Shown here piece by piece: positions 20,993-32,239 of a DNA stretch of 64,000 nt (the stretch's first letter is position 1; each line of letters begins with the position of its first letter). Under the pieces are notes generated by a model. It saw only the letters and a program-made list of their open reading frames with translations, did no database searches and had not been told where the DNA came from. A program made the position numbers and the translations under genes. Source of the stretch: Fodinicola feengrottensis (GTDB taxonomy: Bacteria; Actinomycetota; Actinomycetes; Mycobacteriales; HKI-0501); the NCBI RefSeq assembly GCF_010993775.1, contig NZ_WOTO01000001.1:124001-188000 (forward strand), read 5' to 3'.

Positions 20993-21950
20993 TCACCCCA
21001 CCACCCTCACCACGCCGGTCACGGCCAGTTTGGATCAGTGCCAGCGGAACCAGGACTTTCCACGCCAGCTGTTGAAGTTGGTCCGCGCGCAGCCGGGGAT
21101 AGGTCGCGCGCATCCAGATGACCACAAAGGACAGTGCGAAGGTTTTGAGCAGCATCCAGAGCCAGCCGAGCTGCTGTTCGTACGGGCCGCGCCAACCACC
21201 GAGGAAAAGGGTCGCGGTCAACGCACATAGCACCACGATGCCGGCATATTCGGCCAGCAGGAAGAAGGCGAACCGCAGGCCGGTGTATTCGGTGTAAGGG
21301 CCCATGATGATCTCGCTGTCGGCGACCGGCATGTCGAATGGCGGCCGGTGCAGTTCGGCGAGTCCGGCGGTAAAGAAGACCACCGCGCCGATGCCCTGCC
21401 AGCCGAGCCACCACAGCGACCAGGCCGCAACGATGCCAGGCAGCGAAAGGGTGCCGGCGGCCATCGCGACCGATCCGGCCACCAGCACCAGCGGTAGTTC
21501 GTAGGCCATCAGTTGGGCGGCGGACCGCATGCCGCCGAGCTGCGCGTATTTGTTTCCGCTGGCCCATCCCGCCATCACCGCGCCCAGCACGCTCACGCCC
21601 ATCGCCGCCAGTACGAACAAAAGTCCGGCGTCCAGGTCGACGCCCAGCAAGCTCGGCCCGAGCGGGATGACCACCAGGATGACCAGGTACGGCAGTAAAG
21701 CGAGCGCCGGCGCGAGCGAGAACATCGCCCTGTCGGCGCGGTCGGGCAGCACGTGTTCCTTCTGGACGAACTTGACGCCGTCGGCGACCAGTTGGGCCCA
21801 GCCGTGAAACCGGCCGGCCTCCATCGGACCGAGCCGGGCCTGCATGTGCGCCATCGCCTTGTGCTCGAGCTGGCCAACCAGCAGCGGCAGCACCAAAAAC
21901 CCGGTCAACACGGCGGCCAGCCGGATCCCGATCGTCAGCACGGCCATCAT
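20993..21950 (-). CDS. nuoH: NADH-quinone oxidoreductase-like subunit H
   Basis: Membrane subunit at the quinone-channel entrance, about 319 aa and eight helices. Conserved loops include [56 protein letters not shown] and [10 protein letters not shown]. The frame is lost near 21030; corrected, it ends [12 protein letters not shown] at 20993. The ATG overlaps the nuoC stop. Confidence 0.93.
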
Positions 21951-22517
21951 GTCGTACCGCAGGTGGAGCCGCCCCACTCGTCGGGCTTCGGTACGCCGAG
22001 CGGAAGTTTCGGGCGTCTACGGCCGCGAGTTTCGCTGGCGGACTGGCCCGGATCCACCGCTCCGGGCCATTGTTTGACCACTCGGGAGGCGAGCACGAAG
22101 CTCTTCTTCAGCGGACAACCTTCGAAAACCGTCGGGCAGCAGCAGCGGCCGCGGGTAGGGATGGCCGTCAAAGCGAACCCCAAACATCTCATGGGTTTCT
22201 CGTTCATGCCAGTTAGCGCCCCGAAAGATTCCGCTGGCGGTCGGCAGCACAGGCCAGCCCGGTGGCAGCAGAGTGCGGACCAACAGGTGGTGTCGACGGG
22301 TACGGGACCACAGGTGAGCCCGCACCGAAAGGCCGTTCTCCAGTTCGTCGACGGCGGAAAGCCAGTCAAAATACGTACAGCCAAGATCGTCACGGGCGTA
22401 CGTGAGCGCCTCGATCCACTGTTTTGGTTCGACATCCAGGACAAGCAGGCCGTGGCTGACGCTGGTCGCGTCCGGGCCGAACCGATCGGCGAGGTGGTCG
22501 GTCAGGCGGCCCGTCAC
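21947..22517 (-). CDS. nuoC: NADH-quinone oxidoreductase-like subunit C
   Basis: 30-kDa-type peripheral subunit, about 190 aa. It begins [14 protein letters not shown] from a GTG overlapping the nuoB stop, and carries the family signature [19 protein letters not shown] frameshift near 22120 lies before [11 protein letters not shown]. The tail ends [12 protein letters not shown]. It is a stand-alone NuoC, not a NuoCD fusion, with nuoD elsewhere. Confidence 0.9.
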
Positions 22518-23051
22518 GGGACCGGGTCCCGATATCGGTCGCCGAGCGTCTCGGCCGCGATCTTCTTCTGCAGCAGGACAATGCCCTGAAGCAGTGCTTC
22601 CGGTCGAGGTGGGCATCCCGGTACGTACACGTCGACCGGCACGAGCTGGTCGACGCCTTTGGTGACGCAGTACGAATCCCAGTACGGGCCGCCGGAGTTG
22701 GCGCAGGAGCCGAACGAAATCACGTACTTCGGCTCCGGCATCTGGTCGTACAACCGCCTGATCGCCGGTGCCATCTTGTCGGTCACCGTGCCGGAGACGA
22801 CCATCAGGTCGGCCTGGCGCGGGCCGGGCGCGAACGGAATCACGCCGAGCCGAATGAAATCGTGCCGGCTCATCGAGGTGGCGATGAACTCGATCGCGCA
22901 GCAGGCCAGCCCGAAGTTGAAGCACCACAGCGAATACCGGCGGCCCCAGTTCAGGACGAACTTGATGGGTTGTGGCACCTGCGCGGCGAGCCCGGCCCGT
23001 CCGGCCGGCGGCCCGACGCCCGGGCTGGGCAGGTCGGTCGATCACACCCAT
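22514..23051 (-). CDS. nuoB: NADH-quinone oxidoreductase-like subunit B
   Basis: Holds the terminal cluster N2 next to the quinone site; about 179 aa. All four N2 cysteines are visible: the tandem pair in GLACCAIEF, one in [11 protein letters not shown] and one in VPGCPPRPE. The start ATG at 23051 overlaps the nuoA stop, and a frameshift at a CCCGGG run near 23015 separates the first dozen residues. Otherwise intact. Confidence 0.94.
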
Positions 23052-23413
23052 GACAGCACCCCTTTTCGCCAGGTGTAGCAGATGCCAGTGGCCAGCACAC
23101 CGAGGAAGACGAACATTTCCAGCAGCGTGGCGGTGCCGAATCCGACGGTGGCCAAGATGGTGGCCCACGGGAAGACGAAGACGGCGTCGACGGCGAAAAC
23201 CACGTACAGATAAGCGAAAACGTAATAGCGAATGTACGACTGTGCCCAGCCGCCGTCGGTGGGCTCGACACCGCATTCGTAGGTGCTTTGCTTTCCTGGC
23301 GAGGGGCGCGAAGGCCGCAGCAATGCGTTGGCGCCGAAGCTGGTGGCCACGAATCCGATGCCCAGCACGATCAGGAGCCCGACGAGCGCGTATCCGCTGA
23401 AATAGTGATCCAC
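23042..23413 (-). CDS. nuoA: NADH-quinone oxidoreductase-like subunit A
   Basis: Three-helix membrane subunit of 123 aa. A GTG start with GGGAGG 8 bases upstream is chosen over an upstream in-frame ATG that would add 40 non-homologous residues. The conserved loop STYECGVEP is present. The TM2 motif, often F-D-[VI]-E, reads FAVDAVFVFPW, so the first acidic residue is Ala and the second is Asp, a divergence from NADH-linked complex I. First gene of the ten-gene nuo operon. Confidence 0.92.
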   Translation of the reverse strand: MDHYFSGYALVGLLIVLGIGFVATSFGANALLRPSRPSPGKQSTYECGVEPTDGGWAQSYIRYYVFAYLYVVFAVDAVFVFPWATILATVGFGTATLLEMFVFLGVLATGICYTWRKGVLSWV

Positions 23414-23699
23414 CGCGTGCACCTCCCTGGCCGGACCTGATTCCGTGTGCCGCCTGACGGGGCGTTCATGGAAGATAAGCCGTGCGACCATCGCACTGTC
23501 CATCAGGAGTTCGCAGCTGACACTGAAGCGCAAACCTCGGTTTCGGGTTCACCCGTGGGCCTCCCCCGTTTGGGGGGATGAACGCCGCTTGATCGCTGGT
23601 AAGGTGGTCCATTCCAGGTCGAGTTTTGCTTATCTGAAAGGCATTTTCCCGGGAAATTTATCGTAGCCACGGTGGCTTCACGGCGTTGGGAGGCCATCG
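23414..23699. promoter_or_regulatory. Divergent promoter region nuoA / nuoF-like
   Basis: 286 bases between the divergent nuo operon and the nuoF-like/RuBisCO genes; both sets could be co-regulated from here. A hairpin tccccc-gttt-ggggga sits at 23562-23578. The half nearer the nuoF-like gene is relatively AT-rich. GGGAGG precedes its ATG by 6 bases. No gene is evident. Confidence 0.5.
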
Positions 23700-24837
23700 A
23701 TGGGCGTACGAATGCGGGCCGAACCCGTACTCAGCCTGACCGAGGCGGTGGGGTCGCTGCCGGATTATCTTGCTGTCGGCGGTGGTGCTGGGCTCGCGCT
23801 GGTCCGCGAGCTCAGCCCGGACCAAGTCATCGCGCGAGTCCGTGAGTCCGGGTTACGCGGTCGTGGTGGCTCGGGCTTTCCGTCCGCCCCGAAGTGGGAA
23901 ACCCTCCGTTCGACCGGACGGGCCGGCTACCTGACCTGTGGGCTGGCCGATGGCGAGCCTGGCACTTTCAAGGACCGGTTCATTCTCCGGCGCAATCCCT
24001 ACCAAGTGGTGGAGGGGATGATGATCGCCGCGGCGGTGCTGGAAGTGGCCGGCGTTTTCGTGGTGATCGACAGGAGTTACCGGACCGAGATCATCGCGCT
24101 GCGCCGGGCACTGTCGGAAATGACCGCCGACGGGTTGCTCTCGGCGGCGTCGTGGTGCGATGGGTGCTGGACCCGGATCGGGATTCCTCCATCGGAGAAA
24201 GGTGCCGCGCAGGGGGTACTCACAATGTCGAGACCCTGGCGCACCTGCCGAGCATCCTGCGCCGGGGCAGCGAATGGTTCCGGTCGGCCGGCACCGAGAA
24301 CTCTCCCGGAACAACGGTTTTCACTGTCTGTGGGGACGTACGGCTGCCTGGAGTGTACGAGCTGCCGCTTGGGTTGCCGTTGACGGTGCTGTTGGATCTG
24401 GTTTGCGCCGGCGCTGCGAACGGCGGTCGCATCAAAGCGGTGTTCCCGGGAGCGTCGGTGGCTCCCGTGCCGGCGTCACGGTTTGACACCCCGCTGGATT
24501 TCGACCAGCTGCGGGCCGTCGGGTCGGGGCTGGGCTGGGCGCCGCGGGCTTCATAGCGTACGACGACTCAGCCTGCGTAGTGGCGGCGACCCGGCTGCTG
24601 GCTCGTGACCAGTGCCCAGAGACCTCCGAGATCCTGCAAAAGATCGAGGCCGGCGACGCAAACGTAGCCGATTTACTGACGCTGCGGTCCAAAGGCCGGA
24701 TGGTGGCCGGCGCGTTGGCCGCTTTTGAGGATGAGTTCGTGGCGCATCTGGGTCGCGGTTGCCCGCATCCGCGACAGCTGGAGAGGCCGAAACTGGTGGA
24801 CTTCGATGAGGAGCGGGACTGTACGGTGAAGAGTTGA
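23700..24837 (+). CDS. Shrunken NuoF-like protein lacking NADH-site and Fe-S motifs
   Basis: Resembles NuoF, the FMN/NADH subunit of complex I, but is about 378 aa against the usual 430-450. FMN-pocket sequences are kept (LRGRGGSGFPSAPKWE; ADGEPGTFKDRF), and the SLBB part resumes at HNVETLAHLPSIL and continues through RLPGVYELPLG. The segment holding GxGxYICGEETAL is absent, and near the end the C-x2-C-x2-C ligands of cluster N3 are missing: DQCPETSEILQKIEAGD runs where ESCGxCTPCREG is expected. Frameshifts near 24150, 24260 and 24545 are of the usual small kind, but these losses are too large for that. It may be a decayed gene or a repurposed docking subunit. Confidence 0.75.
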
Positions 24838-24851
24838 GGTTGGCACGATGA

Positions 24852-26784
<1,933 letters not shown>

Positions 26785-26786
26785 TC

Positions 26787-27764
26787 GTGCTGGAACCGAT
26801 GGGGCGGGCCGCCGAAGCCGTATCGCGACAGGGATTCGCGATGCGATCTGGTGGCGCGCCGGCACCGGAGAGCGTTCTCGACCCGCATGAGCGGGTGGAT
26901 CTCGCCGAGTTGCTCGCCGAGTCGGGGTTGACCGACCTGTTGACGCGGCTGGACCGCGAGTTGGTGGGGCTGCGGCCGGTGAAGTCCCGGATCCGGGAGA
27001 TTTCCGCGCTGTTGCTGGTGGATCGGCTGCGGGAGCGCTTTGGCATCGACACCGCCCGGCCGAACCTGCACATGTGTTTCACCGGCAACCCGGGCACCGG
27101 CAAGACCACGGTGGCCTTGCGGATGGCCGAACTTCTGCGGCTGATCGGATACCTGCGCCGCGGCCATCTGGTGGCCGTCACTCGCGACGATCTGGTGGGG
27201 CAGTAGTATGTTGGCCACACCGCGCCGAAAACCAAAGATGTCATCAAGCGCGCGATGGGCGGAGTGCTTTTTGTCGACGAGGCCTATTATCTTTACCGTA
27301 CGGACAACGACCGTGATTACGGCCAGGAGACAATCGAGATCCTCCTGCAGGTGATGGAAAGCAACCGGGACGACCTGGTGGTGATCCTGGCCGGCTACGC
27401 CGACCGGATGGATGTCTTCTTCCAGTCCAATCCGGGCATGGGATCGCGGATCGCGCACCACCTCGACTTCCCGGACTTCACGGTGGATGAACTGGTCCGG
27501 ATCGGCTTGCTGATGGCGGACCAGCTGGGATACCGATTTTCCGGACCGGCGTTGCCAGTGTTGCGGGAATACCTGGAAAGGCGGCGCGGTCGGCCGCTTT
27601 TCGCCAATGCCCGCAGCGTACGCAACGCGGTGGAGCGGGCCCGACTGCGGCACGCCGGCCGGCTGCTCGCCGCCCCCGGCTTGGTCGGCCGCGCCGAGGT
27701 GACCACCCTGTTGCCGGAAGACCTGTTGGCCAGCAGGGTCTTCGAGACCGGGAGCGCGCGATGA
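26787..27764 (+). CDS. cbbX: Red-type RuBisCO activase CbbX, with in-frame TAG
   Basis: AAA+ motor that remodels inhibited red-type RuBisCO; about 325 aa. Walker A is [14 protein letters not shown], Walker [14 protein letters not shown], then the sensor region [12 protein letters not shown] and arginine-rich [14 protein letters not shown] at 27204-27206 interrupts the frame between GQ and [10 protein letters not shown]; both sides are in the same frame and together match the family without loss, so the stop is a 3-base insertion or an amber codon. The GTG at 26787 lies 2 bases after rbcS; an ATG at 26799 is an alternative. The TGA overlaps the cbbR start. Confidence 0.92.
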
Positions 27765-28658
27765 CGACAAATGCCCGCCTGCGTACGCTGGTGGAATTGG
27801 CCGATACCGGCTCCGTCCGTGTCGCCGCCCAACGGCTCTTCGTCAGCGCGAGTCGTCGGTATCGGCCGCGATAGGCGCGCTGGCCGTGATGTTGGCGTTC
27901 CGTTGGTGGAAAAACAGGGTCGCGGGATCCGGCTCACCGCGGCCGGGCAGGTTTACGCACGTTATGCGCGGACAATCCTGGGCACGTACGAGCAGGCGCT
28001 GGCGGCGGCCCGCAGCCAGCATTGTTCGGAGACCGGCATGGTGCGGATCGGCGCCGCAACTACCGCTGGCGAACACATTTTGCCCCATCTGCTCGCCTCT
28101 TTCCGGGTGGCCTACCCGCGGGTGGAGATCGGGTTGGAGGTGGCTCGGCGGAGCCAGGTATGGGAGATGCTTGAGCACCGGGAGACCGATCTCGCGGTGG
28201 CCGGCCGGCCACCGCGACGGCTGCCCGTACGGACCAGGGCGGTGCGTACGAACGATCTGGTCGTGGTGGGATCCCCAGCTGTCGCTGAGAAGTTCGTGGC
28301 CGAGGAGGCGACCTGGTTGCTGCGTGAGGACGGCTCCGGCACCCGGGCCGCCTGTCTCGAACTGTTGACGACGCTGGACCGGATGCCCGGTGTGCTCACG
28401 CTCGGCTCAAATGGGGCCGCGGTGGCCGCCGCGGTGGCCGGACTTGGGGTGACCCTGGTGTCGCGCGACGCGGTACGGGTGCGCTGTGCCGCGGCGGAGT
28501 TGGTGGAGCTGCCGATGGCGGGAACGCCGATGAACAGGCCCTGGCACGTGGTGACCCACGTGGAGATTTCGCCGACCACGCGGCTGATGCTGCGGCATTT
28601 GCTGGCGGATCCGACCGACGGATGGCAGCGGGCCCGAATATCGCCGGCTGGGCCATAG
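27761..28658 (+). CDS. cbbR: LysR-family regulator (CbbR-like)
   Basis: LysR-type activator of about 300 aa. N-terminal helix-turn-helix: RLRTLVELADTGSVRVAAQRLFVSAS, then, after two frameshifts near 27850 and 27890, SSVSAAIGALA and GVPLVEKQGRGIRLTAAG. The effector domain carries VRIGAATTAGEHILPHLLASF and DLVVVGSPAV. It starts within the end of cbbX. CbbR proteins normally activate RuBisCO operons in response to metabolites such as RuBP or NADPH; here the gene is co-transcribed with its probable target rather than divergent from it. Confidence 0.85.
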
Positions 28659-28683
28659 CTACGGAACGAAAATGCGCAAAAGT

Positions 28684-28908
28684 CTAGTAGTGGCGGCGCT
28701 GGTAGGCATTCAGAGAGCGCTCGTCCAGCGCGAGCACTTTACAGACGGCGGTCAAAAAGGCCACGGTAGGGCCCTGGACACCCTGTTCTACCTTGCGCAG
28801 CAGCCAAATGCTCACGTTCGCGCGGGTCGCGAGCTCGCGTTGGCTGAGGCCTTGGGCCGTCCGAGCCGCGGCGATCCGGCGTCCGACGACCCTGGTGCGT
28901 TCATCCAT
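28684..28908 (-). CDS. Small XRE-family helix-turn-helix protein
   Basis: DNA-binding protein of 74 aa, starting MDERTRVVGRR; an in-frame ATG 36 bases further upstream would give 86 aa. The Cro/C1-type HTH is clear: RIAAARTAQGLSQRELATRANVS, LLRKVEQGVQGPTVAFLTAVCKVL. No second domain. It lies between cbbR and prk, convergent with the former and preceding the 3' end of the latter on the same strand, 64 bases away. A role in controlling prk or the rbc operon is possible but unsupported. Confidence 0.8.
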   Translation of the reverse strand: MDERTRVVGRRIAAARTAQGLSQRELATRANVSIWLLRKVEQGVQGPTVAFLTAVCKVLALDERSLNAYQRRHY

Positions 28909-28972
28909 CCTGGTCCCGTCCGATGCGTGAGAAGTGGTCAGCACGGGTTTCCCGGTTGACGACTTTCTCCAT

Positions 28973-29932
28973 TTATCGAGACTCGTCGAGCATATGGTAG
29001 AGCAAAATCAGCTGGGTGATGGCCAACGGCTCACTGCGCTCGCCGTTGGCGAGGTGGCCCAGCGTGTGGATAGGGTCGCCCGGTTCCAGGCCCAACTGGG
29101 CCCAGATCGCTTTTTCCACCTCCTGGCTGTCCTCTCGCGGCGCGTAGCCGTGAATATGCAGGGCATCGACCGGACGTCCGTTTTCTTCGCGATCCAGCTT
29201 GAGATGAATTGTCCAGCGACGATCCCCGGCCAACACCTTGCTGAGGTCCGGATGTCGGATAGTGGGGCGAAGCAACAACTTCGCGGACAGTGGGGTGCCA
29301 GGTGGATCTTCGCGCTCGCTGATCGGCGCGAACCGGACGACCACGTCGGCGTACTCGCGTTGCGGGCGGATGAAGTCCGCGGACTCCTGCTCGCGGCGCT
29401 GCAACTCGGCCTCGACCTGATGTTTGTCGTACCCTCGTTTTCCCACGCCGCGGTCGATTTTCCAGCGCCGCCGGATCTCCTCGGGCGGGTCCAGGTAGAC
29501 GGCGATGTCGAAGCAGGCCCGCGCGAGCTTGGTATGCAACGGAAGCAACCCCTCGGCGATCACGAAATCGCCTGGACAGACCAACTCCGGGCGGGCCAGC
29601 TGGCCGGTTCGGTGGTCGTACACAGGTTTCAGAATCGGTTCACCAGTGGCCAGCAGTTGCAGGTGCTGCTCCATGATGCCGATGTAGTTACAGTCCGGGT
29701 GCAGCGCGGTGAACGGCAGTTTTCGGCGTTCTTCGCGGTCATAGCGGTGATAGTCGTCCACGCAGATGGTGGTGACCCGGCCCGGCCCGAGAAGGGTGGC
29801 GAGGCCACCGCTGAGAGTGGTTTTGCCGGCCGCGCTGTCGCCGGCGATGGCGATCATGACCGGCCGCCGCGCCGGAGCCCGGACCGCCGTCGCCCTCGCG
29901 ATCCGTTGCAGCCGCAGGACCCGGTCCGGCAT
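28973..29932 (-). CDS. prk: Phosphoribulokinase
   Basis: ATP-dependent kinase making ribulose 1,5-bisphosphate, the RuBisCO substrate; 319 aa, intact. The ATG has AAGGAGG 4 bases upstream. P-loop AIAGDSAAGKTTLSGGL, catalytic Asp region CVDDYHRYDREERRKLPFTALHPDC, YDHRTGQL, FVIAEGLLPLHTK and YLDPPEEIRRRWKIDRG match the bacterial enzyme. Only 1 kb from the rbcLS-cbbX-cbbR operon on the opposite strand, so the two enzymes unique to the Calvin cycle are clustered; remaining steps can come from central metabolism. Confidence 0.94.
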   Translation of the reverse strand: MPDRVLRLQRIARATAVRAPARRPVMIAIAGDSAAGKTTLSGGLATLLGPGRVTTICVDDYHRYDREERRKLPFTALHPDCNYIGIMEQHLQLLATGEPILKPVYDHRTGQLARPELVCPGDFVIAEGLLPLHTKLARACFDIAVYLDPPEEIRRRWKIDRGVGKRGYDKHQVEAELQRREQESADFIRPQREYADVVVRFAPISEREDPPGTPLSAKLLLRPTIRHPDLSKVLAGDRRWTIHLKLDREENGRPVDALHIHGYAPREDSQEVEKAIWAQLGLEPGDPIHTLGHLANGERSEPLAITQLILLYHMLDESR

Positions 29933-30074
29933 CGAGCCTCCTTCGGGGGTCGCGCTGCTTTTTGAGGCTATCCGCGGTTGATCGGTCCGGCATCCCCCCG
30001 GATGGTGAGTGGCGAGGGGAAGTCCGCGCTTTTGTACGTCTTGCCACCTTCCGGACAGGGCTTAAACTTCCGGC

Positions 30075-30736
30075 ATGCCTCAGCCGCTGCGGCTCGTCCT
30101 GGTCGACGACCATGAGATGGTCCTCGAGGGCATCAAGGCCGTCCTCGCGCGGTTTCGCGGTCGCGTACGGGTGCTCGCGCAGGCGGTGTCCGCGGACCAG
30201 GCGGAGGCGTTGGTGGCGACGCTGGATCCGGACGTGGTGGTCGCGGACGTACGGCTGCGGGGTCACAGCAGCGGGCTCGACCTGTGCCGCCGGCTGGTCC
30301 TGGCCGCGCCCCAGCGGCGGGTGGTGTTGCTCAGCGCGTACGACGATGAACAATATCTGTTCCAGGCGATCCGGGCCGGCGCGGCCGGCTATTTGCTGAA
30401 ATCGATTGGCGGGGAGGAACTGGTCCGCCAGCTCGAGCGCGCCGCCGAGGGTGAAACGGTGGTGGACCCGACGATGGCTGGCCGCGCGGTGGGCGTCGGC
30501 GGCGCGGCTGCAGGCCGGCGAGTTCTGGCCGGGCGCGCATCTTGTCTCTCACCCAACGAGAAAGCGAGGTGCTGGGCTATCTGGTGACCGGGATGTCCAA
30601 CCGGGCCATCGCGATGGAACTGGTGCTCGCCGACGAGACGGTGAAGAGTCATGTACGTTCGATTTACCGCAAACTGGAGGTGGGGGACCGGGCCAGCGCG
30701 GTCGCGGTCGCCCTTCGGGAAGGAATTTTCCGGTGA
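30075..30736 (+). CDS. NarL/LuxR-family response regulator
   Basis: Response regulator of about 220 aa, divergent from prk (142-base gap). Receiver: LVLVDDHEMVLEGI, phosphoacceptor in VVVADVRLRG, LLSAYDDEQY and LLKSIGGEE. Effector: LTQRESEVLGYLVTGMSNRAIAMEL, ADETVKSHVRSIYRKLEVGDR. A frameshift near 30520 lies in the linker. Its TGA overlaps the GTG of the downstream hydrolase (GTGA). No histidine kinase is adjacent. Confidence 0.9.
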
Positions 30737-31615
30737 CAGCAGAAGTTTTCCGCACGCCTGACGAGCGCTTCGAGAATCTGCCGGGATGGCCGTACGAGCC
30801 GCGCTATGTCGACGTGGACGGCCTGCGGATTCATTACGTCGATGAAGGCGCCGGCGACCCGGTGGTGTGTTTCCACGGCGAGCCGACCTGGTCCTATCTC
30901 TATCGGAAAATGATTCCGCCGCTGGTTTCCGCGGGACACCGGGTGATCTGTTTCGACTACGCCGGATTTGGCCGGTCCGACAAGCCAACCGATCGAGGCT
31001 GGTACACGTACGACAGGCACAGCGCCATCGCCGCCGCCGTGCTCGGACCGCTGGAGCTGCGCGCCGCCACTGTTGTCGTACAGGACTGGGGCGGCCCGAT
31101 CGGGTTGCGGTGGGCGGTGGACAACGACGATCGGGTGAGCCGGCTGGTCATCCTCAATACCGGACTGTTCACCGGGCGGGTGAGCAGGGGATTCCTCGCC
31201 TGGCGGGGGATTTCGCCGCCCGGAATCCGGATTTGCCGGTGGGATCCGTGCTGCAGGGTGCGACGGCCACCGAGCTTGCCGATGACGTGGTGGCCGCGTA
31301 CGAGGCACCGTTCCCGACCGTGGAGTCCAAGGCCGGCGCCGCGGAGTTTCCTTTGCTGGTCCCCACCGAGCCGGGTGCGGCCGGCGCGACCGAGATGGCC
31401 GCCGTGCAGGAATCGTTGGGACGGTGGGAGAAACCGGCGCTGATCGCGTTCAGCGACTCGGACCCGGTCTTCCCGTACCCGAAATCCGGCACTGTTTTCA
31501 CCGACCTGATCCCTGGCGCCGGCGAGCAGGTACGAATCGAAGGGGGCGCGCGCATTTCCTCCAAGAAGACCAAGGAGAGAAAATCGCCGCTCACCTCCTG
31601 GAATGGCATTCATAA
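30733..31615 (+). CDS. Haloalkane dehalogenase-like alpha/beta hydrolase
   Basis: About 294 aa of the HLD group. Visible are the oxyanion-hole HGEPTWSYLYRKMIPPL, the nucleophile Asp followed by Trp in VVQDWGGPIGLRWA (Asp rather than Ser is the HLD hallmark, the Trp stabilises halide), and the catalytic His region GGAHFLQEDQGEKIA. Frameshifts near 31205 and 31550; the corrected end is HLLEWHS. Translationally coupled to the response regulator. The natural substrate may not be halogenated; hydrolysis of carbon-halogen bonds is the family's known activity. Confidence 0.87.
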
Positions 31616-31644
31616 TTCGCAGACAGACCACTAAGCCGGGAGTG

Positions 31645-32235
31645 TCATTTTGAAGGTGGCCGAATAGTCCGTGCCGGTTTTTTGTGGGTGAGCTGCGCGG
31701 ACGGCATCGCTGGTGGCCCGGTGCAGGTGACCGTTTGGCCCTCCGACACATCGGGACAGGTGAAGGCATCCAGGGCCGGGGCCGCGGCGCCGACGGACAG
31801 CAGCGCCTTCTGGGCGATCGACCACACCGCGTATTTCGCTGGAATTCCGTCCTGCAGGGTGACGTCGTCGCTGACGGTGCCGTCGGCGGCGACCGGAAAT
31901 CCCCATTTATACTCAGTGTTGGAGACCACATACGTGTATTTGCCAGAGGTCCTTTTGCCGACCAGGACGGACCCGGTCGCGTAGCCATAACGACCGTTTC
32001 CGTCCCGGAGCCGGCAATGCCATTCGTGGTCGGCCGATGGTGTTTCGCAGCAGACCGCGGTGACCGTGGTGTGCTGGTATGCGGGCAGTTGCTGGGAAAG
32101 TTGACGTTCGCTTTCGGTCTTGCTGGGCACGCTGGGTGATTTGCTCCAGATCACGTACGCGATGACCGCGACCACCGCCACCACGGCGCCGATGGCGATG
32201 GACAGCAGGGTCTTTCGCGGCGAACTCGGGCTCAT
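31645..32235 (-). CDS. Membrane-anchored protein of unknown function
   Basis: 196 aa. Cytoplasmic basic start MSPSSPRKTLLS, one transmembrane helix (IAIGAVVAVVAVIAYVIW), then an extracytoplasmic domain with paired Cys (AVCCETPSADHEWHCRL; FTCPDVSEGQTVTCTG) and Gly/Tyr-rich beta strands. No domain recognised. It is 4 bases downstream of the NADP oxidoreductase gene stop on the same strand. The last dozen residues are basic and may reflect a lost frame. Confidence 0.65.
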   Translation of the reverse strand: MSPSSPRKTLLSIAIGAVVAVVAVIAYVIWSKSPSVPSKTESERQLSQQLPAYQHTTVTAVCCETPSADHEWHCRLRDGNGRYGYATGSVLVGKRTSGKYTYVVSNTEYKWGFPVAADGTVSDDVTLQDGIPAKYAVWSIAQKALLSVGAAAPALDAFTCPDVSEGQTVTCTGPPAMPSAQLTHKKPARTIRPPSK

Positions 32236-32239
32236 CTGG

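Noticed and set aside
30733..31615. Epoxide hydrolase as the identity of the alpha/beta hydrolase
   Set aside because: The HGEPTWSYLYRKM and DWGGPIG motifs fit haloalkane dehalogenases better, with Trp after the nucleophile; kept as HLD-like.
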